Source: an uncultured Porphyromonadaceae bacterium (lineage in GTDB: Bacteria > Bacteroidota > Bacteroidia > Bacteroidales > Muribaculaceae). From it: DNA of 23,317 nucleotides. The stretch spans positions 1-23,317 of the forward strand of contig CAJJOX010000006.1 in NCBI GenBank assembly GCA_905193485.1, given 5' to 3'. Position 1 is the stretch's first letter, and every line of letters starts with the position of its first letter. The position numbers were made by a program, and so were the translations under genes. The notes beneath the pieces are model-generated. The model was not told the origin of the DNA and searched no databases. It saw only the letters and a list, made by a program, of their open reading frames with translations. Positions 7,090 through 15,001 of the stretch are shown here, one piece after another.

Positions 7090-7674
7090 ATGGAACAACG
7101 ACAGAAAGCCATAGTGATTTACGGTGCTTCGAGCGAAAACATCAGCCAACGGTTCAAAGACGACGCCTTCCGCCTCGGACAGATCATAGCCGACGCCGGC
7201 TATGCACTCGTTTGTGGAGGTGGCAAAGCCGGACTGATGCGTGCCGCAATCGAAGGTGCCGACTCCCACGGAGGACATACGATTGGCGTCTTGCCGCAGT
7301 TTATGGTCGACAGCAATTGGCAACATCCCGCCCTTGGCGAAATGATTTCAACCCCCGACATGCACGCGCGGAAACGCACCATGGCTTCACTGAGTGACGC
7401 GGCAATAGCCTGTCCGGGGGGATGCGGCACTTTCGAGGAACTGATGGAAATCATCACCTGGAGGCAACTCAACCTCTACCACGGTCATGTTGTCATACTG
7501 AACACCGACGGCTACTACGATCCACTCGTCGCGATGCTCGCACATGCAACCGCTTGCGGATTCATAAGCCCTGAAAGCAACCGCATATGGCATGTGGCTT
7601 CAACGCCCGAAGAAGCAGTGGCCTTGGCCACTCTTCCGCCCGACACCACCGACTATTCACGAAAGATACACTGA
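7090..7674 (+). CDS. LOG-family (TIGR00730-type) nucleoside 5'-monophosphate phosphoribohydrolase
   Basis: A 194-residue Rossmann-like protein of the LOG family, whose characterised members hydrolyse cytokinin riboside 5'-monophosphates or AMP to the free base and ribose 5-phosphate. The diagnostic motif PGGCGTFEE (residues 109-117) is intact, as are the GGGKAGLM phosphate loop (43-50) and MHARK (91-95). It is cytoplasmic, with no signal peptide. It begins 14 bp after the nitroreductase gene and ends 31 bp before the DUF4271 gene. The family is often annotated as lysine decarboxylase, which is a historical error. The physiological substrate in this organism is not evident. Confidence 0.92.
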   Translation: MEQRQKAIVIYGASSENISQRFKDDAFRLGQIIADAGYALVCGGGKAGLMRAAIEGADSHGGHTIGVLPQFMVDSNWQHPALGEMISTPDMHARKRTMASLSDAAIACPGGCGTFEELMEIITWRQLNLYHGHVVILNTDGYYDPLVAMLAHATACGFISPESNRIWHVASTPEEAVALATLPPDTTDYSRKIH

Positions 7675-7705
7675 TATTCCCGCATTTACACTCCATCATC
7701 ACGCA

Positions 7706-8557
7706 ATGCCCGAAACGATCGACAGCATTACACCCCGCGATTCCATAGCTCAGCTTCCGGCACCGGTAAAAGCACCCGTCCCGGGAGCCCGCGACTCCAT
7801 TCTGTGCCGCGAAACCGATGCGCCATGGTCGGCACGCGAACAGAAGGAGTGCATCATTGGCCGCGTGCCTTATACCGAAGGCATCGAGCCACAGCCGCGT
7901 CACGAACTGCCGGGTTACGATTCCGGAGTCATGACACTGGTCATCGGAGTGTTTGTGATCATCACTCTCAACTTCCGCCACTACACCACGTTTCTCAAAA
8001 CGTTCACCCAAAATCTCTTTTCCGTGCGAAAACGGGCCAACGTGTTCGATGAGCGGTCTACAGTAAGCGAAACGCGCGTCCTCCTGTCACTCATTTTGTT
8101 GCTGTGTCTTAGCGAAGGCATCCTTCTGTTCTCGTTTCTGCGACTCCGAGTTTCTCTGCTGCCCAACCTTGCCGGAATTGGATCGCTCACCGCTCTCGCC
8201 GCCGTCTACTACATCCTGCAGCTTGTCGCCTATCACACCGTAGGCTACGTGTTCACATCACGTGCACGCGCCGTAATGTGGCTCAAAGGATTCAACGCAT
8301 CACAGTCGCTCCTGGGCATATGCATAGCCCCTCCCGCACTGCTCGCCCTATTCAATCCTGCAATCGTCCCGACACTCCTGAGCATATCCGTGATACTGTA
8401 TGTCGTGGCACGAATCATCTTCATTTATAAAGGTTTTAGAATTTTTTACAATAATTCCTTAGCGTTAATTTACTTTATTTTGTACCTTTGCAGTCTGGAA
8501 ATAATACCGCTTATCTTCATATATAAAGCATCCTTGTTCCTGACTTCATTTCTCTGA
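7706..8557 (+). CDS. DUF4271 family membrane protein
   Basis: A 283-residue protein typical of Bacteroidetes. The first 70 residues are a soluble, Pro-rich N-terminal region. About six membrane helices follow, near residues 74-90, 124-145, 157-178, 201-218, 222-240 and 251-275. The C-terminal SLEIIPLIFIYK pattern and the gene order (directly before hemD) are characteristic of DUF4271. The biochemical role is unknown; the constant neighbourhood with hemD, rnpA and yidD suggests an envelope-related job. The ATG at 7706 was chosen because the upstream in-frame GTG at 7592 would overlap the LOG-family gene by 83 bp. The final third of the gene is noticeably AT-richer and carries a promoter box for hemD. 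Confidence 0.85.
   Translation: MPETIDSITPRDSIAQLPAPVKAPVPGARDSILCRETDAPWSAREQKECIIGRVPYTEGIEPQPRHELPGYDSGVMTLVIGVFVIITLNFRHYTTFLKTFTQNLFSVRKRANVFDERSTVSETRVLLSLILLLCLSEGILLFSFLRLRVSLLPNLAGIGSLTALAAVYYILQLVAYHTVGYVFTSRARAVMWLKGFNASQSLLGICIAPPALLALFNPAIVPTLLSISVILYVVARIIFIYKGFRIFYNNSLALIYFILYLCSLEIIPLIFIYKASLFLTSFL
8483..8490 (+). promoter_or_regulatory. Predicted -7 promoter box for hemD inside the upstream gene
   Basis: TACCTTTG is an exact match to TAnnTTTG and is followed by CA, as is common at Bacteroidetes promoters. It lies within the last 75 bp of the DUF4271 coding region, in a locally AT-rich segment (about 8430-8490), and about 90 bp before the hemD start. No exact TTTG is found at the -33 distance. 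Confidence 0.45.
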
Positions 8558-8580
8558 ACATAGTAATTTTTTAGCATAGC

Positions 8581-9333
8581 GTGAAAGTAAAAAAAGTATT
8601 AGTATCACAGCCAAAGCCGACATCCGACAAGTCACCTTACTATGAAATAGCTGAAAAATACGGCGTGCAGATTGAATTCCGCCCGTTCATAAAGGTGGAA
8701 GGTCTGACAGCTAAGGAATTCCGCCAGTCAAAAATCAACATTTCCGACTTCACGGCTATCATTTTCACCGCTCGTACGGCAATCGATCATTTCTTCCGCC
8801 TTTGCGAAGAGATGCGTGTGAATATTCCCGACACAATGAAATATTTCTGCACCACCGAATCGATAGCACTCTATCTGCAGAAATATACCGTCTACCGCAA
8901 ACGCAAGATTTTCCACGGCACAACCGGTAAGCTTGACGGACTGATTCCGGCCATCACCAAACACAACAAAGAAAAATATCTCTACATTGTCAGCGACGTG
9001 CATAAAGATGACACCGGACTGCTCGACAACAACAAGATCAACTATACGAAAGCGGTGATGTATCGCACCGTAAGCAACGACTTCGGTCCCGACGAACCAT
9101 TCGACTACGATATGCTCCTTTTTTTCAGCCCCTCGGGAATCGCTTCCCTTCTGAAAAATTTCCCGGAGTTCAAACAGGACGACATTCAGATCGGAACATT
9201 CGGCTCAACAACAGCACAGGCTGTGAAGAATGCCGGACTACGACTCGATATGGAAGCTCCTTCGGTTAAGGCTCCGTCCATGACCGCTGCACTCGACATG
9301 TTTCTCTGCGAAAACGCAAAAAACAATCCCTGA
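8581..9333 (+). CDS. hemD: Uroporphyrinogen-III synthase
   Basis: HemD closes hydroxymethylbilane to uroporphyrinogen III with inversion of ring D, the branch point to heme, siroheme and cobalamin. The 250-residue product has the expected two-domain pattern of a weakly conserved family: an N-terminal VLVSQP strand with IIFTARTAIDHFF (residues 60-72), and a second half with FFSPSGIASLL (179-189) and IGTFGSTTAQAVKNAG. Position between DUF4271 and rnpA is the standard Bacteroidales order and supports the call. A GTG start at 8581 is required, because a TAG stop lies in frame three codons upstream. Other heme genes are absent from the window. The spacing to rnpA is 12 bp. Confidence 0.88.
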   Translation: MKVKKVLVSQPKPTSDKSPYYEIAEKYGVQIEFRPFIKVEGLTAKEFRQSKINISDFTAIIFTARTAIDHFFRLCEEMRVNIPDTMKYFCTTESIALYLQKYTVYRKRKIFHGTTGKLDGLIPAITKHNKEKYLYIVSDVHKDDTGLLDNNKINYTKAVMYRTVSNDFGPDEPFDYDMLLFFSPSGIASLLKNFPEFKQDDIQIGTFGSTTAQAVKNAGLRLDMEAPSVKAPSMTAALDMFLCENAKNNP

Positions 9334-9345
9334 CCGTTACCGGTC

Positions 9346-9786
9346 ATGACCACACTCAAAATGATGGCCGGATATCGTCTATATAAAAAAGAAAAACTCC
9401 GCGGTGTCACCGCTATTGATATGTTGTTCTCGCCTGCTATGCGTAGCGAAGGCGGGAACAACAGTATTATGGCCTATCCATGGCGATGCGTATGGCGCGT
9501 CAACGACAAACGCCGTGCTTCATGCCCGAGATTCCTTATCAGCGTGCCCAAAAAGCGACTCCGTCATGCCGTCGATCGCGTCACGATGCGCCGCCGCATG
9601 CGCGAGGCCTACCGACTCAGCCGTCATCTCATCGATTCCGATTTTCCCGCCGACATGGCCTTCATTTATGTGGCCGACAAACTCACCGACTATCATGCGG
9701 CCCGACGTGCCGTAAGCAAGATTCTATCCCGCATAGCCGAAGCCGCACAACTGACCGGCGCCGACACCTCCACACCACAACAATGA
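9346..9786 (+). CDS. rnpA: Ribonuclease P protein component
   Basis: RnpA is the small basic protein that assists RNase P RNA in cutting the 5' leader of precursor tRNAs. The 146-residue product is Arg-rich, with [16 protein letters not shown] (63-78) and the RNR-motif region at about 74-91. That motif reads [16 protein letters not shown], so the usual R-N-R core is replaced by R-V-T while the following RRRMREAYR is kept. The ATG at 9346 is used; ATGs at 9361 and 9364 are possible alternatives. The stop overlaps the yidD start (ATGA at 9783-9786), indicating translational coupling. The rnpA-yidD order is widespread in bacteria. Confidence 0.9.
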   Translation: MTTLKMMAGYRLYKKEKLRGVTAIDMLFSPAMRSEGGNNSIMAYPWRCVWRVNDKRRASCPRFLISVPKKRLRHAVDRVTMRRRMREAYRLSRHLIDSDFPADMAFIYVADKLTDYHAARRAVSKILSRIAEAAQLTGADTSTPQQ

Positions 9787-9995
9787 TACGCCGCATCTTC
9801 ATCCTCCCCATTCGATTCTATCAGCTTTGCATCTCTCCTATGCTGCCGCCGAGCTGCCGGTTCGTGCCGACATGCAGCCAGTATGCTGTCGAAGCCATAA
9901 TGCGGCACGGCATATTCCGCGGTTCCTACCTCGCCCTACGCCGCATCCTGCGCTGTCACCCCTGGGGAGGAAGCGGATACGACCCTGTGCCGTGA
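9783..9995 (+). CDS. yidD: Membrane protein insertion efficiency factor YidD
   Basis: A 70-residue YidD protein, an amphipathic, membrane-associated factor that helps YidC insert inner-membrane proteins. The two signatures are clear: [11 protein letters not shown] (residues 25-35) and [14 protein letters not shown] at the C-terminus (57-70). The start ATG overlaps the rnpA stop, and the next gene starts 7 bp after the YidD stop, so it sits inside a tightly packed operon. Length and motifs match the family; the call is secure. The overlap with rnpA decides the start, since the longer in-frame ORF upstream is only the rnpA shadow. Confidence 0.95.
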   Translation: MIRRIFILPIRFYQLCISPMLPPSCRFVPTCSQYAVEAIMRHGIFRGSYLALRRILRCHPWGGSGYDPVP

Positions 9996-10002
9996 AACCG
10001 AC

Positions 10003-10638
10003 ATGACCATTCCGATAACCGACATACACACGCATGCGCTCCGGCTTGGAGCTGTCGTTGCAGCCGAACCACTTACAGAACTCGCCGCTGACTCCTACAT
10101 CTATTCCATGGGCATACATCCATGGCACACCGTGCCCCCGCGCCATGATTTCACCTTCCTCGAAAAACTGTGCGGCGATCCGCGCATTGTGGCCGTCGGC
10201 GAATGCGGAATCGACCGCCTTAAAGGCGCCCCGATCCCACGGCAGGAAGATATTTTCCGGCAGCACATAGCGATCAGCGAACGATTGCGCAAACCGATGA
10301 TAATCCATTGCGTGCGGGCTCACGACATCATTCTCGACATTCATCGCGAAACGGATCCTCGACAGACTTGGATTCTGCATGGATTCCGTCGGAAACCTGA
10401 CGTCGCGCGTCAGTTGCTCGACCGTGGCATAATGCTCTCGCTCGGCCCGCGTTTCAATCCCGAAACCGCCCGTATGATACCCGACGACCGGCTGCTCATC
10501 GAAACCGACGATGACCCCACGCTCACCATCGCCGATGTGGCCGCGGCGGTCGCCCGTGCCAGAGAAATACCACTCTCCGCCTTGTTGCGGCTGATAGAGC
10601 GCAACACTGCACGACTGTTTACCGCAATCGGCCTATGA
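10003..10638 (+). CDS. TatD-family metal-dependent hydrolase
   Basis: A 211-residue amidohydrolase-fold protein of the TatD family, whose studied members are DNases or DNA-repair 3'-5' exonucleases. Metal ligands are in place: the HTH pair at His9/His11, Glu67 in AVGECGID, His102 in IIHCVR, His126 in ILHGF, and Asp169 in LLIETDDD. At 211 residues it is about 50 shorter than E. coli TatD, a compact form usual for Bacteroidetes. It is cytoplasmic and follows yidD by 7 bp. The next gene starts after a 74-bp spacer holding a promoter box, so this is probably the last gene of the hemD operon. The substrate is not known. Confidence 0.9.
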   Translation: MTIPITDIHTHALRLGAVVAAEPLTELAADSYIYSMGIHPWHTVPPRHDFTFLEKLCGDPRIVAVGECGIDRLKGAPIPRQEDIFRQHIAISERLRKPMIIHCVRAHDIILDIHRETDPRQTWILHGFRRKPDVARQLLDRGIMLSLGPRFNPETARMIPDDRLLIETDDDPTLTIADVAAAVARAREIPLSALLRLIERNTARLFTAIGL

Positions 10639-10679
10639 TTTTTTTCGACCCGCACCGACTCTATACGAAAGCAATTTGC

Positions 10680-10687
10680 TAAATTTG
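10680..10687 (+). promoter_or_regulatory. Predicted -7 promoter box for upp
   Basis: TAAATTTG, followed by CAG, is an exact TAnnTTTG match 25 bp before the upp start codon, within the 74-bp spacer after the TatD-like gene. No clear TTTG stands at -33. The spacing suggests a short leader of about 20 nt. Confidence 0.5.
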
Positions 10688-10712
10688 CAGAAACATACCC
10701 GCATATAGCCTT

Positions 10713-11366
10713 ATGAAAGTTGTAAATTTTGATGAAACGCCATCTTTGGTGAGCCAATATATGGCCGAGTTACGCAACGTTGATGTGCAGAACGACATGC
10801 TCCGCTTCCGTCGAAACCTCGAACGCATCGGCGAGATAATGGCCTACGAAATAAGCAAGACAGTGAGCTACAAGGATGTGGATGTCACCACTCCACTCGA
10901 TATCGCACACTGCAAGGAAATAGATGAGAAGATTGTGCTCGCGACGATCTTCCGTGCCGGAATACCGTTCCACAAAGGATTCCTCGATTTCTTCGATCAT
11001 GCGCAGAATGCATTCGTGTCGGCCTACAGAAAATATAAGGAAAAAGAAAACTTCGACGTATTCATCGAATACATAGCATCGCCCAGCCTCGAAGGCAAGA
11101 CTCTCGTCATAGCCGATCCGATGCTTGCCACCGGAGCTTCCATGGAGCTCAGCTACCGTGCGCTGCTCACAAAAGGAAATCCAGCACATATCCACGTGGC
11201 TTCGGTCATTGCGTCAAAAGTGGCCATCGACTATATAAAGAAAACTTTCCCCGACGACCGCACGACGATATGGGTAGGTGCAATCGACGACGAAATCAAC
11301 GCCCATTCCTATATCGTGCCGGGTCTGGGCGACGCCGGCGACCTCGCCTACGGCATCAAGGAATAA
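10713..11366 (+). CDS. upp: Uracil phosphoribosyltransferase
   Basis: Upp salvages uracil with PRPP to give UMP in the cytoplasm. The 217-residue protein carries the PRPP-binding loop VIADPMLATGAS at residues 132-143, the upstream FRAGIPFHKG block (80-89), and the uracil-binding C-terminal block YIVPGLGDAGDLAYG (200-214). The length matches the family. It starts a new group of plus-strand genes after a promoter-bearing spacer and precedes dapB by 32 bp. Confidence 0.95.
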   Translation: MKVVNFDETPSLVSQYMAELRNVDVQNDMLRFRRNLERIGEIMAYEISKTVSYKDVDVTTPLDIAHCKEIDEKIVLATIFRAGIPFHKGFLDFFDHAQNAFVSAYRKYKEKENFDVFIEYIASPSLEGKTLVIADPMLATGASMELSYRALLTKGNPAHIHVASVIASKVAIDYIKKTFPDDRTTIWVGAIDDEINAHSYIVPGLGDAGDLAYGIKE

Positions 11367-11398
11367 GCCCTCATATCCTCCAAAACATCTGAAACATC

Positions 11399-12151
11399 AT
11401 GAAAATAGCATTGATCGGCTACGGCAAAATGGGCCGTGCAATTGAACAGATAGCCCTACGGCGCGGTCACGAGATTGTCGCGGTCATCGACATCGACAAT
11501 CCGGACGATTTCGATACCGACGCATTCCGCAACGCCGATGTGGCAATCGAATTCACTACACCGGCAAGCGCTTTCGACAACTACCTCAAAGCCTTCGCTC
11601 AAGGCGTCAAGGTCGTATCCGGATCCACCGGGTGGACCGATCGCATCGGCGAGATCGAAACGCTCTGCCGCGAGAAAGGTGCCACTTTTTTCTGGACATC
11701 GAATTTCAGCATCGGCGTAAACATATTTTTCGCCCTGAACAAATATCTCGCCGCTATGATGGATGGGTTTCCGCAGTATCATCCCGAAATGGAGGAGATC
11801 CACCACATACACAAGCTCGATCATCCGAGTGGCACCGCCGTAAGCCTCGCAGACGGCATTATGGACGAAAACAGCCGCGTGACCGGGTGGACCGAGGATG
11901 AGAACCCCGGAGAGCGACAGCTACTCATACGCCATCAGCGCATTGGCGAAGTGCCGGGAACTCACATCGTAAAATGGGATTCCGACGTCGACTCCATAAC
12001 AATAACCCATCAGGCCAAAAACCGTCTTGGATTTGCCGAAGGAGCAGTCACGGCCGCCGAATGGGTAGCCACTCGCAATGGATTCCTTACAATGGATATG
12101 CTCATGCACCGTATCATAACGAATTCGGCGCTTATCGATATCCTGAAATAA
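11399..12151 (+). CDS. dapB: 4-hydroxy-tetrahydrodipicolinate reductase
   Basis: DapB reduces 4-hydroxy-tetrahydrodipicolinate with NAD(P)H in the pathway to meso-diaminopimelate and lysine, feeding peptidoglycan and protein synthesis. At 250 residues it is the short form found in Bacteroidetes. The nucleotide-binding loop GYGKMG is at residues 7-12, SGSTGW at 74-79, and the catalytic signature EIHHIHKLDHPSGTA at 133-147 contains the paired histidines and Lys139. It sits 32 bp after upp and 24 bp before lepB, and dapB-lepB-WbqC is a common Bacteroidales order. Confidence 0.96.
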   Translation: MKIALIGYGKMGRAIEQIALRRGHEIVAVIDIDNPDDFDTDAFRNADVAIEFTTPASAFDNYLKAFAQGVKVVSGSTGWTDRIGEIETLCREKGATFFWTSNFSIGVNIFFALNKYLAAMMDGFPQYHPEMEEIHHIHKLDHPSGTAVSLADGIMDENSRVTGWTEDENPGERQLLIRHQRIGEVPGTHIVKWDSDVDSITITHQAKNRLGFAEGAVTAAEWVATRNGFLTMDMLMHRIITNSALIDILK

Positions 12152-12175
12152 TCTTCACCACCACAATAACGATAA

Positions 12176-13750
12176 ATGAATCAGGAAAACAGACCGACTG
12201 ACACTCCACCGGCTCCGCTTGAGAATTTCAAAGCCGACTTCATAAACCGCATCCGCCAGATCAAGAAGACACGATGGATACGTTTCGCCATCGTCACTGC
12301 CATTTTCTTGATATGGGTGGCATGGCTCGGAAACTGGTGGGTGATACTCCTGCTGCCGCTTCTGTTCGACATCTACATCACCGGCTACATCCCTTTCACC
12401 TGGTGGAAAAAGAGCGAAAACAAGATGTTCAAAATGGTCATGAGCTGGGTCGATGCGATCGTTTATGCCCTCATTCTCGTCTATTTCGTTTTTACGTTCA
12501 TTGGACAGAATTATCAGATACCGTCTTCATCGCTCGAAAAAACACTCATGACCGGCGATTATCTTTGGGTCAACAAGATGTCCTATGGCCCTCGCGTGCC
12601 GATGACTCCCATACATTTTCCTCTCGTACAGAACACTCTGCCGATCATAAACACCCGCAGCTACATCGAGTGGCCTGAATGGAGCTATCACCGGTTATCC
12701 GGATTCGGCAACGTACAGGCCGGCGATATCGTGGTATTCAACTTTCCGGCCGGCGACACAATTGCCGTAAACGCACAGAATCCCGACTATTACACCCTCA
12801 AGCATTACTGGGGCGACCAGATGATCAACAATAATCCCGCTGCATTCGATACATGGCGTAATCTTGATGAGGAGGAGGCTGCCCGCTACCGCGATGAACT
12901 CGGGCGGCAGGTGATTCTCAACAATCCCGATCAATTCGGCGATGTGATGTATCGTCCCGTCGACCGACGTGAAAACTATGTCAAACGCGCTGTCGGTCTG
13001 CCAGGTCAAACACTTAAGATTGTCGACGGACAAATATACATCGACGGAAAGAAACAGCCTTGGCCCGAAAACGCGCAATTCAACTATTATTTCCAGACAT
13101 CGTCGCCCGTCACCGACGACCAGTGGGAAGAACTCGAGATGTCTATGGAAGGTCGCAATGCCGTGTCGCTCGAAAACGGAAACAGCGACATGCTCGTGCG
13201 ACAGATGCGTTCAAACGGTTTCAAGATAGAGCCCGGTCGACAACTCTACCTCTATTGCTCGCCGATGACCGACGAAATACTCTCCAGACTGAAAAAAATG
13301 CCTTCTTTAATGGCTGTGATGCGACAGCCCGCGCCGGCCGGAGAATATCTGTTCCCTGACCGGATGAGTGAACACTGGACCCGTTCCGACTACGGACCCG
13401 TCATGATTCCGCGCAAAGGACAGACAGTGCGCCTCACGGCTGAAAACTGGCCTATGTATGAGCGTGCTATACGCAATTATGAAAACCACGGCGATTCCTA
13501 TCTGAAAAACGGACAGGTATATATCGACGGTAAACCCGCCGACAGTTACACTTTCGCTATGGACTATTATTTTATGATGGGCGACCACCGCGACAACTCT
13601 CTTGATTCGCGCTACTGGGGTTTCGTGCCTGAAGACCATATCGTTGGAAAACCGATGCGCGTGCTCATATCATTCGACAAGGACAAGAGCATTTTCAACG
13701 GCGGAATCCGCTGGAACCGCATTTTCAAAGACGCCAATCCCGGATTCTGA
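12176..13750 (+). CDS. lepB: Signal peptidase I, large Bacteroidales form
   Basis: LepB removes signal peptides from exported preproteins on the periplasmic side of the inner membrane. The 524-residue protein is much longer than E. coli LepB (324). Membrane helices lie at about 36-69 (probably two) and 92-110. The catalytic serine is Ser119 in IPSSSLEKTL, and the general-base lysine is Lys270 in YVKRAVGLPGQ. The C-terminal GDHRDNSLDSR box is at 469-479. The extra length falls between the Ser and Lys boxes (about 145-265) and between the Lys and C-terminal boxes (about 295-445). A short hairpin motif occurs twice, GQIYIDGK at 285-292 and GQVYIDGK at 446-453, each followed by an aromatic YYF strand. 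The gene starts 24 bp after dapB and its stop is 2 bp before the WbqC-family gene. Confidence 0.95.
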   Translation: MNQENRPTDTPPAPLENFKADFINRIRQIKKTRWIRFAIVTAIFLIWVAWLGNWWVILLLPLLFDIYITGYIPFTWWKKSENKMFKMVMSWVDAIVYALILVYFVFTFIGQNYQIPSSSLEKTLMTGDYLWVNKMSYGPRVPMTPIHFPLVQNTLPIINTRSYIEWPEWSYHRLSGFGNVQAGDIVVFNFPAGDTIAVNAQNPDYYTLKHYWGDQMINNNPAAFDTWRNLDEEEAARYRDELGRQVILNNPDQFGDVMYRPVDRRENYVKRAVGLPGQTLKIVDGQIYIDGKKQPWPENAQFNYYFQTSSPVTDDQWEELEMSMEGRNAVSLENGNSDMLVRQMRSNGFKIEPGRQLYLYCSPMTDEILSRLKKMPSLMAVMRQPAPAGEYLFPDRMSEHWTRSDYGPVMIPRKGQTVRLTAENWPMYERAIRNYENHGDSYLKNGQVYIDGKPADSYTFAMDYYFMMGDHRDNSLDSRYWGFVPEDHIVGKPMRVLISFDKDKSIFNGGIRWNRIFKDANPGF

Positions 13751-13752
13751 CC

Positions 13753-14391
13753 ATGCCGCCTGCCTCGGGAATAATTCTGCCGCCCCAGTTTCTCGGTTCG
13801 ACTGCATACTATGCTGTGATCGCGGCTGCCGATGAAGTCACAGTCGATCTGTCGATGTCATTCGACAAAAGATTCAAAAGCATACACCGCTGCATCATCG
13901 ACGGTGCTAATGGCCCGACGATGCTCACGGTGCCGATAGCACGGCCGCAGAGCATGATGTCGGCCAATTGGAACGACATAATCGTGTCTGAGCACGGTGG
14001 ATGGTGGAATGAAATGCTCACCGCTCTCCATTCGGCCTACGGACGCACTCCTTATTTTGAATTTTACATCGACCTGTTTGAGCCTCTTTTATCCAAAGAC
14101 ACTCCCGGAATCGCAATAACCCGACTCGACCGTGAACTTGACACACTGTTGCGCCGTCTGCTTCAGATCGACACACCCGTAAATTACATCGAAGATGCGG
14201 CCAAAAGCTCGTTTCGCGGCTCTCAGAAGGATTTCAGCGCAATGATGGACAATTCCACCATAGACGTGGAATATTATCAGATAAGAGCCTTAAAACACGG
14301 TTTTCAGCCTCGCATGTCGGCTGTCGACCTGCTTTTCAACATGGGGCCGGAGTCGCCGTTCATTCTCCGGCGGATGGTTCCTAACCCGTAA
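13753..14391 (+). CDS. WbqC family protein
   Basis: A 212-residue protein of the WbqC family. Characteristic parts are the N-terminal LPPQFLGSTAYY (residues 9-20), a DLSMSFDKRFKSIHRC block (32-47) and TMLTVPI (56-62). A His/Trp segment leads into AYGRTPYFEFY (95-105). Family members occur in O-antigen and other glycan loci and are suspected to modify nucleotide sugars, but the reaction is not settled; in Bacteroidales this copy simply accompanies lepB. No signal peptide. It begins 2 bp after the lepB stop, so translation is probably coupled, and it ends the plus-strand block tail to tail with a minus-strand gene 12 bp away. Confidence 0.88.
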   Translation: MPPASGIILPPQFLGSTAYYAVIAAADEVTVDLSMSFDKRFKSIHRCIIDGANGPTMLTVPIARPQSMMSANWNDIIVSEHGGWWNEMLTALHSAYGRTPYFEFYIDLFEPLLSKDTPGIAITRLDRELDTLLRRLLQIDTPVNYIEDAAKSSFRGSQKDFSAMMDNSTIDVEYYQIRALKHGFQPRMSAVDLLFNMGPESPFILRRMVPNP

Positions 14392-14403
14392 GCTGACGGA
14401 TGG

Positions 14404-14931
14404 TCAAAGCATGGATAATGCCCGCAGCTGATCAAGCACGTCAAGACGCGTCATCGTGCGGCGCGAACGCAACACGCCTGCAAAATCGCGTGCCACATCC
14501 TGCACGCCGTGATGACCGAAAACACGCGACAGATAATTATAGTTTTTGTTAAACAGACGCGTCGTCTCGTCTTCTTCCAGCGAACAGTTCTCACGTCCTT
14601 CCTCCACCATCATGCCGCGCAGATAATCGGCCATTTCGGGTTCGACGGAAGTGCGGTCGAGAATCATGCGGCGACACAGTACATTTCCTATGGCAAGTGC
14701 CATAGCGAGATTGAAATTCTTCAGAATCTGATTCCACGCATTTTTGGCTGAAAAACCGGGATTGCCGTTGAAATAGAAATCGCCTGTAAACTGCATGGCT
14801 GCCTCCGGATCCGCATCCATATCCACACCGGCAAGCATCTCTTCGCCGTCGAAAATCACCACAGCCATAGCCATGCCTGTGATACCATAGCATTTATCGT
14901 CTTCGTTTCTGTAACTTAATCGCTGTTTCAT
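14404..14931 (-). CDS. Hypothetical protein, family not recognised
   Basis: A 175-residue soluble protein with no signal peptide or membrane helix. The first half is beta-like and rich in small and acidic residues (AMAVVIFDGEEMLAGVDMDA, then FYFNGNPGFSAKNAW near 52-66). The second half is helical and charged, with RRMILDR, EMADYLRGMMVEEGRE and a C-terminal SRRTMTRLDVLDQL segment. I cannot assign it to a named family. It is the last gene of the minus-strand group, 70 bp after the PorZ-like gene, and its stop lies 12 bp from that of the convergent WbqC-family gene. Intact length and balanced codon use indicate a real gene. Confidence 0.72.
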   Translation of the reverse strand: MKQRLSYRNEDDKCYGITGMAMAVVIFDGEEMLAGVDMDADPEAAMQFTGDFYFNGNPGFSAKNAWNQILKNFNLAMALAIGNVLCRRMILDRTSVEPEMADYLRGMMVEEGRENCSLEEDETTRLFNKNYNYLSRVFGHHGVQDVARDFAGVLRSRRTMTRLDVLDQLRALSML

Positions 14932-15001
14932 TTTACGTTTATGAACTTTTTAGATGCCCGGGCTGTGCCGGCCGTCATTGATTTAACAAATAAATTCATG
15001 T

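Noticed and set aside
7090..7674. Lysine decarboxylase annotation
   Set aside because: The PGGCGTFEE motif belongs to the LOG phosphoribohydrolase family; the decarboxylase name is a legacy error.
7592..8557. A longer DUF4271 form from a GTG at 7592
   Set aside because: It would overlap the LOG-family gene by 83 bp and add a segment unlike the family; the ATG at 7706 gives normal spacing.
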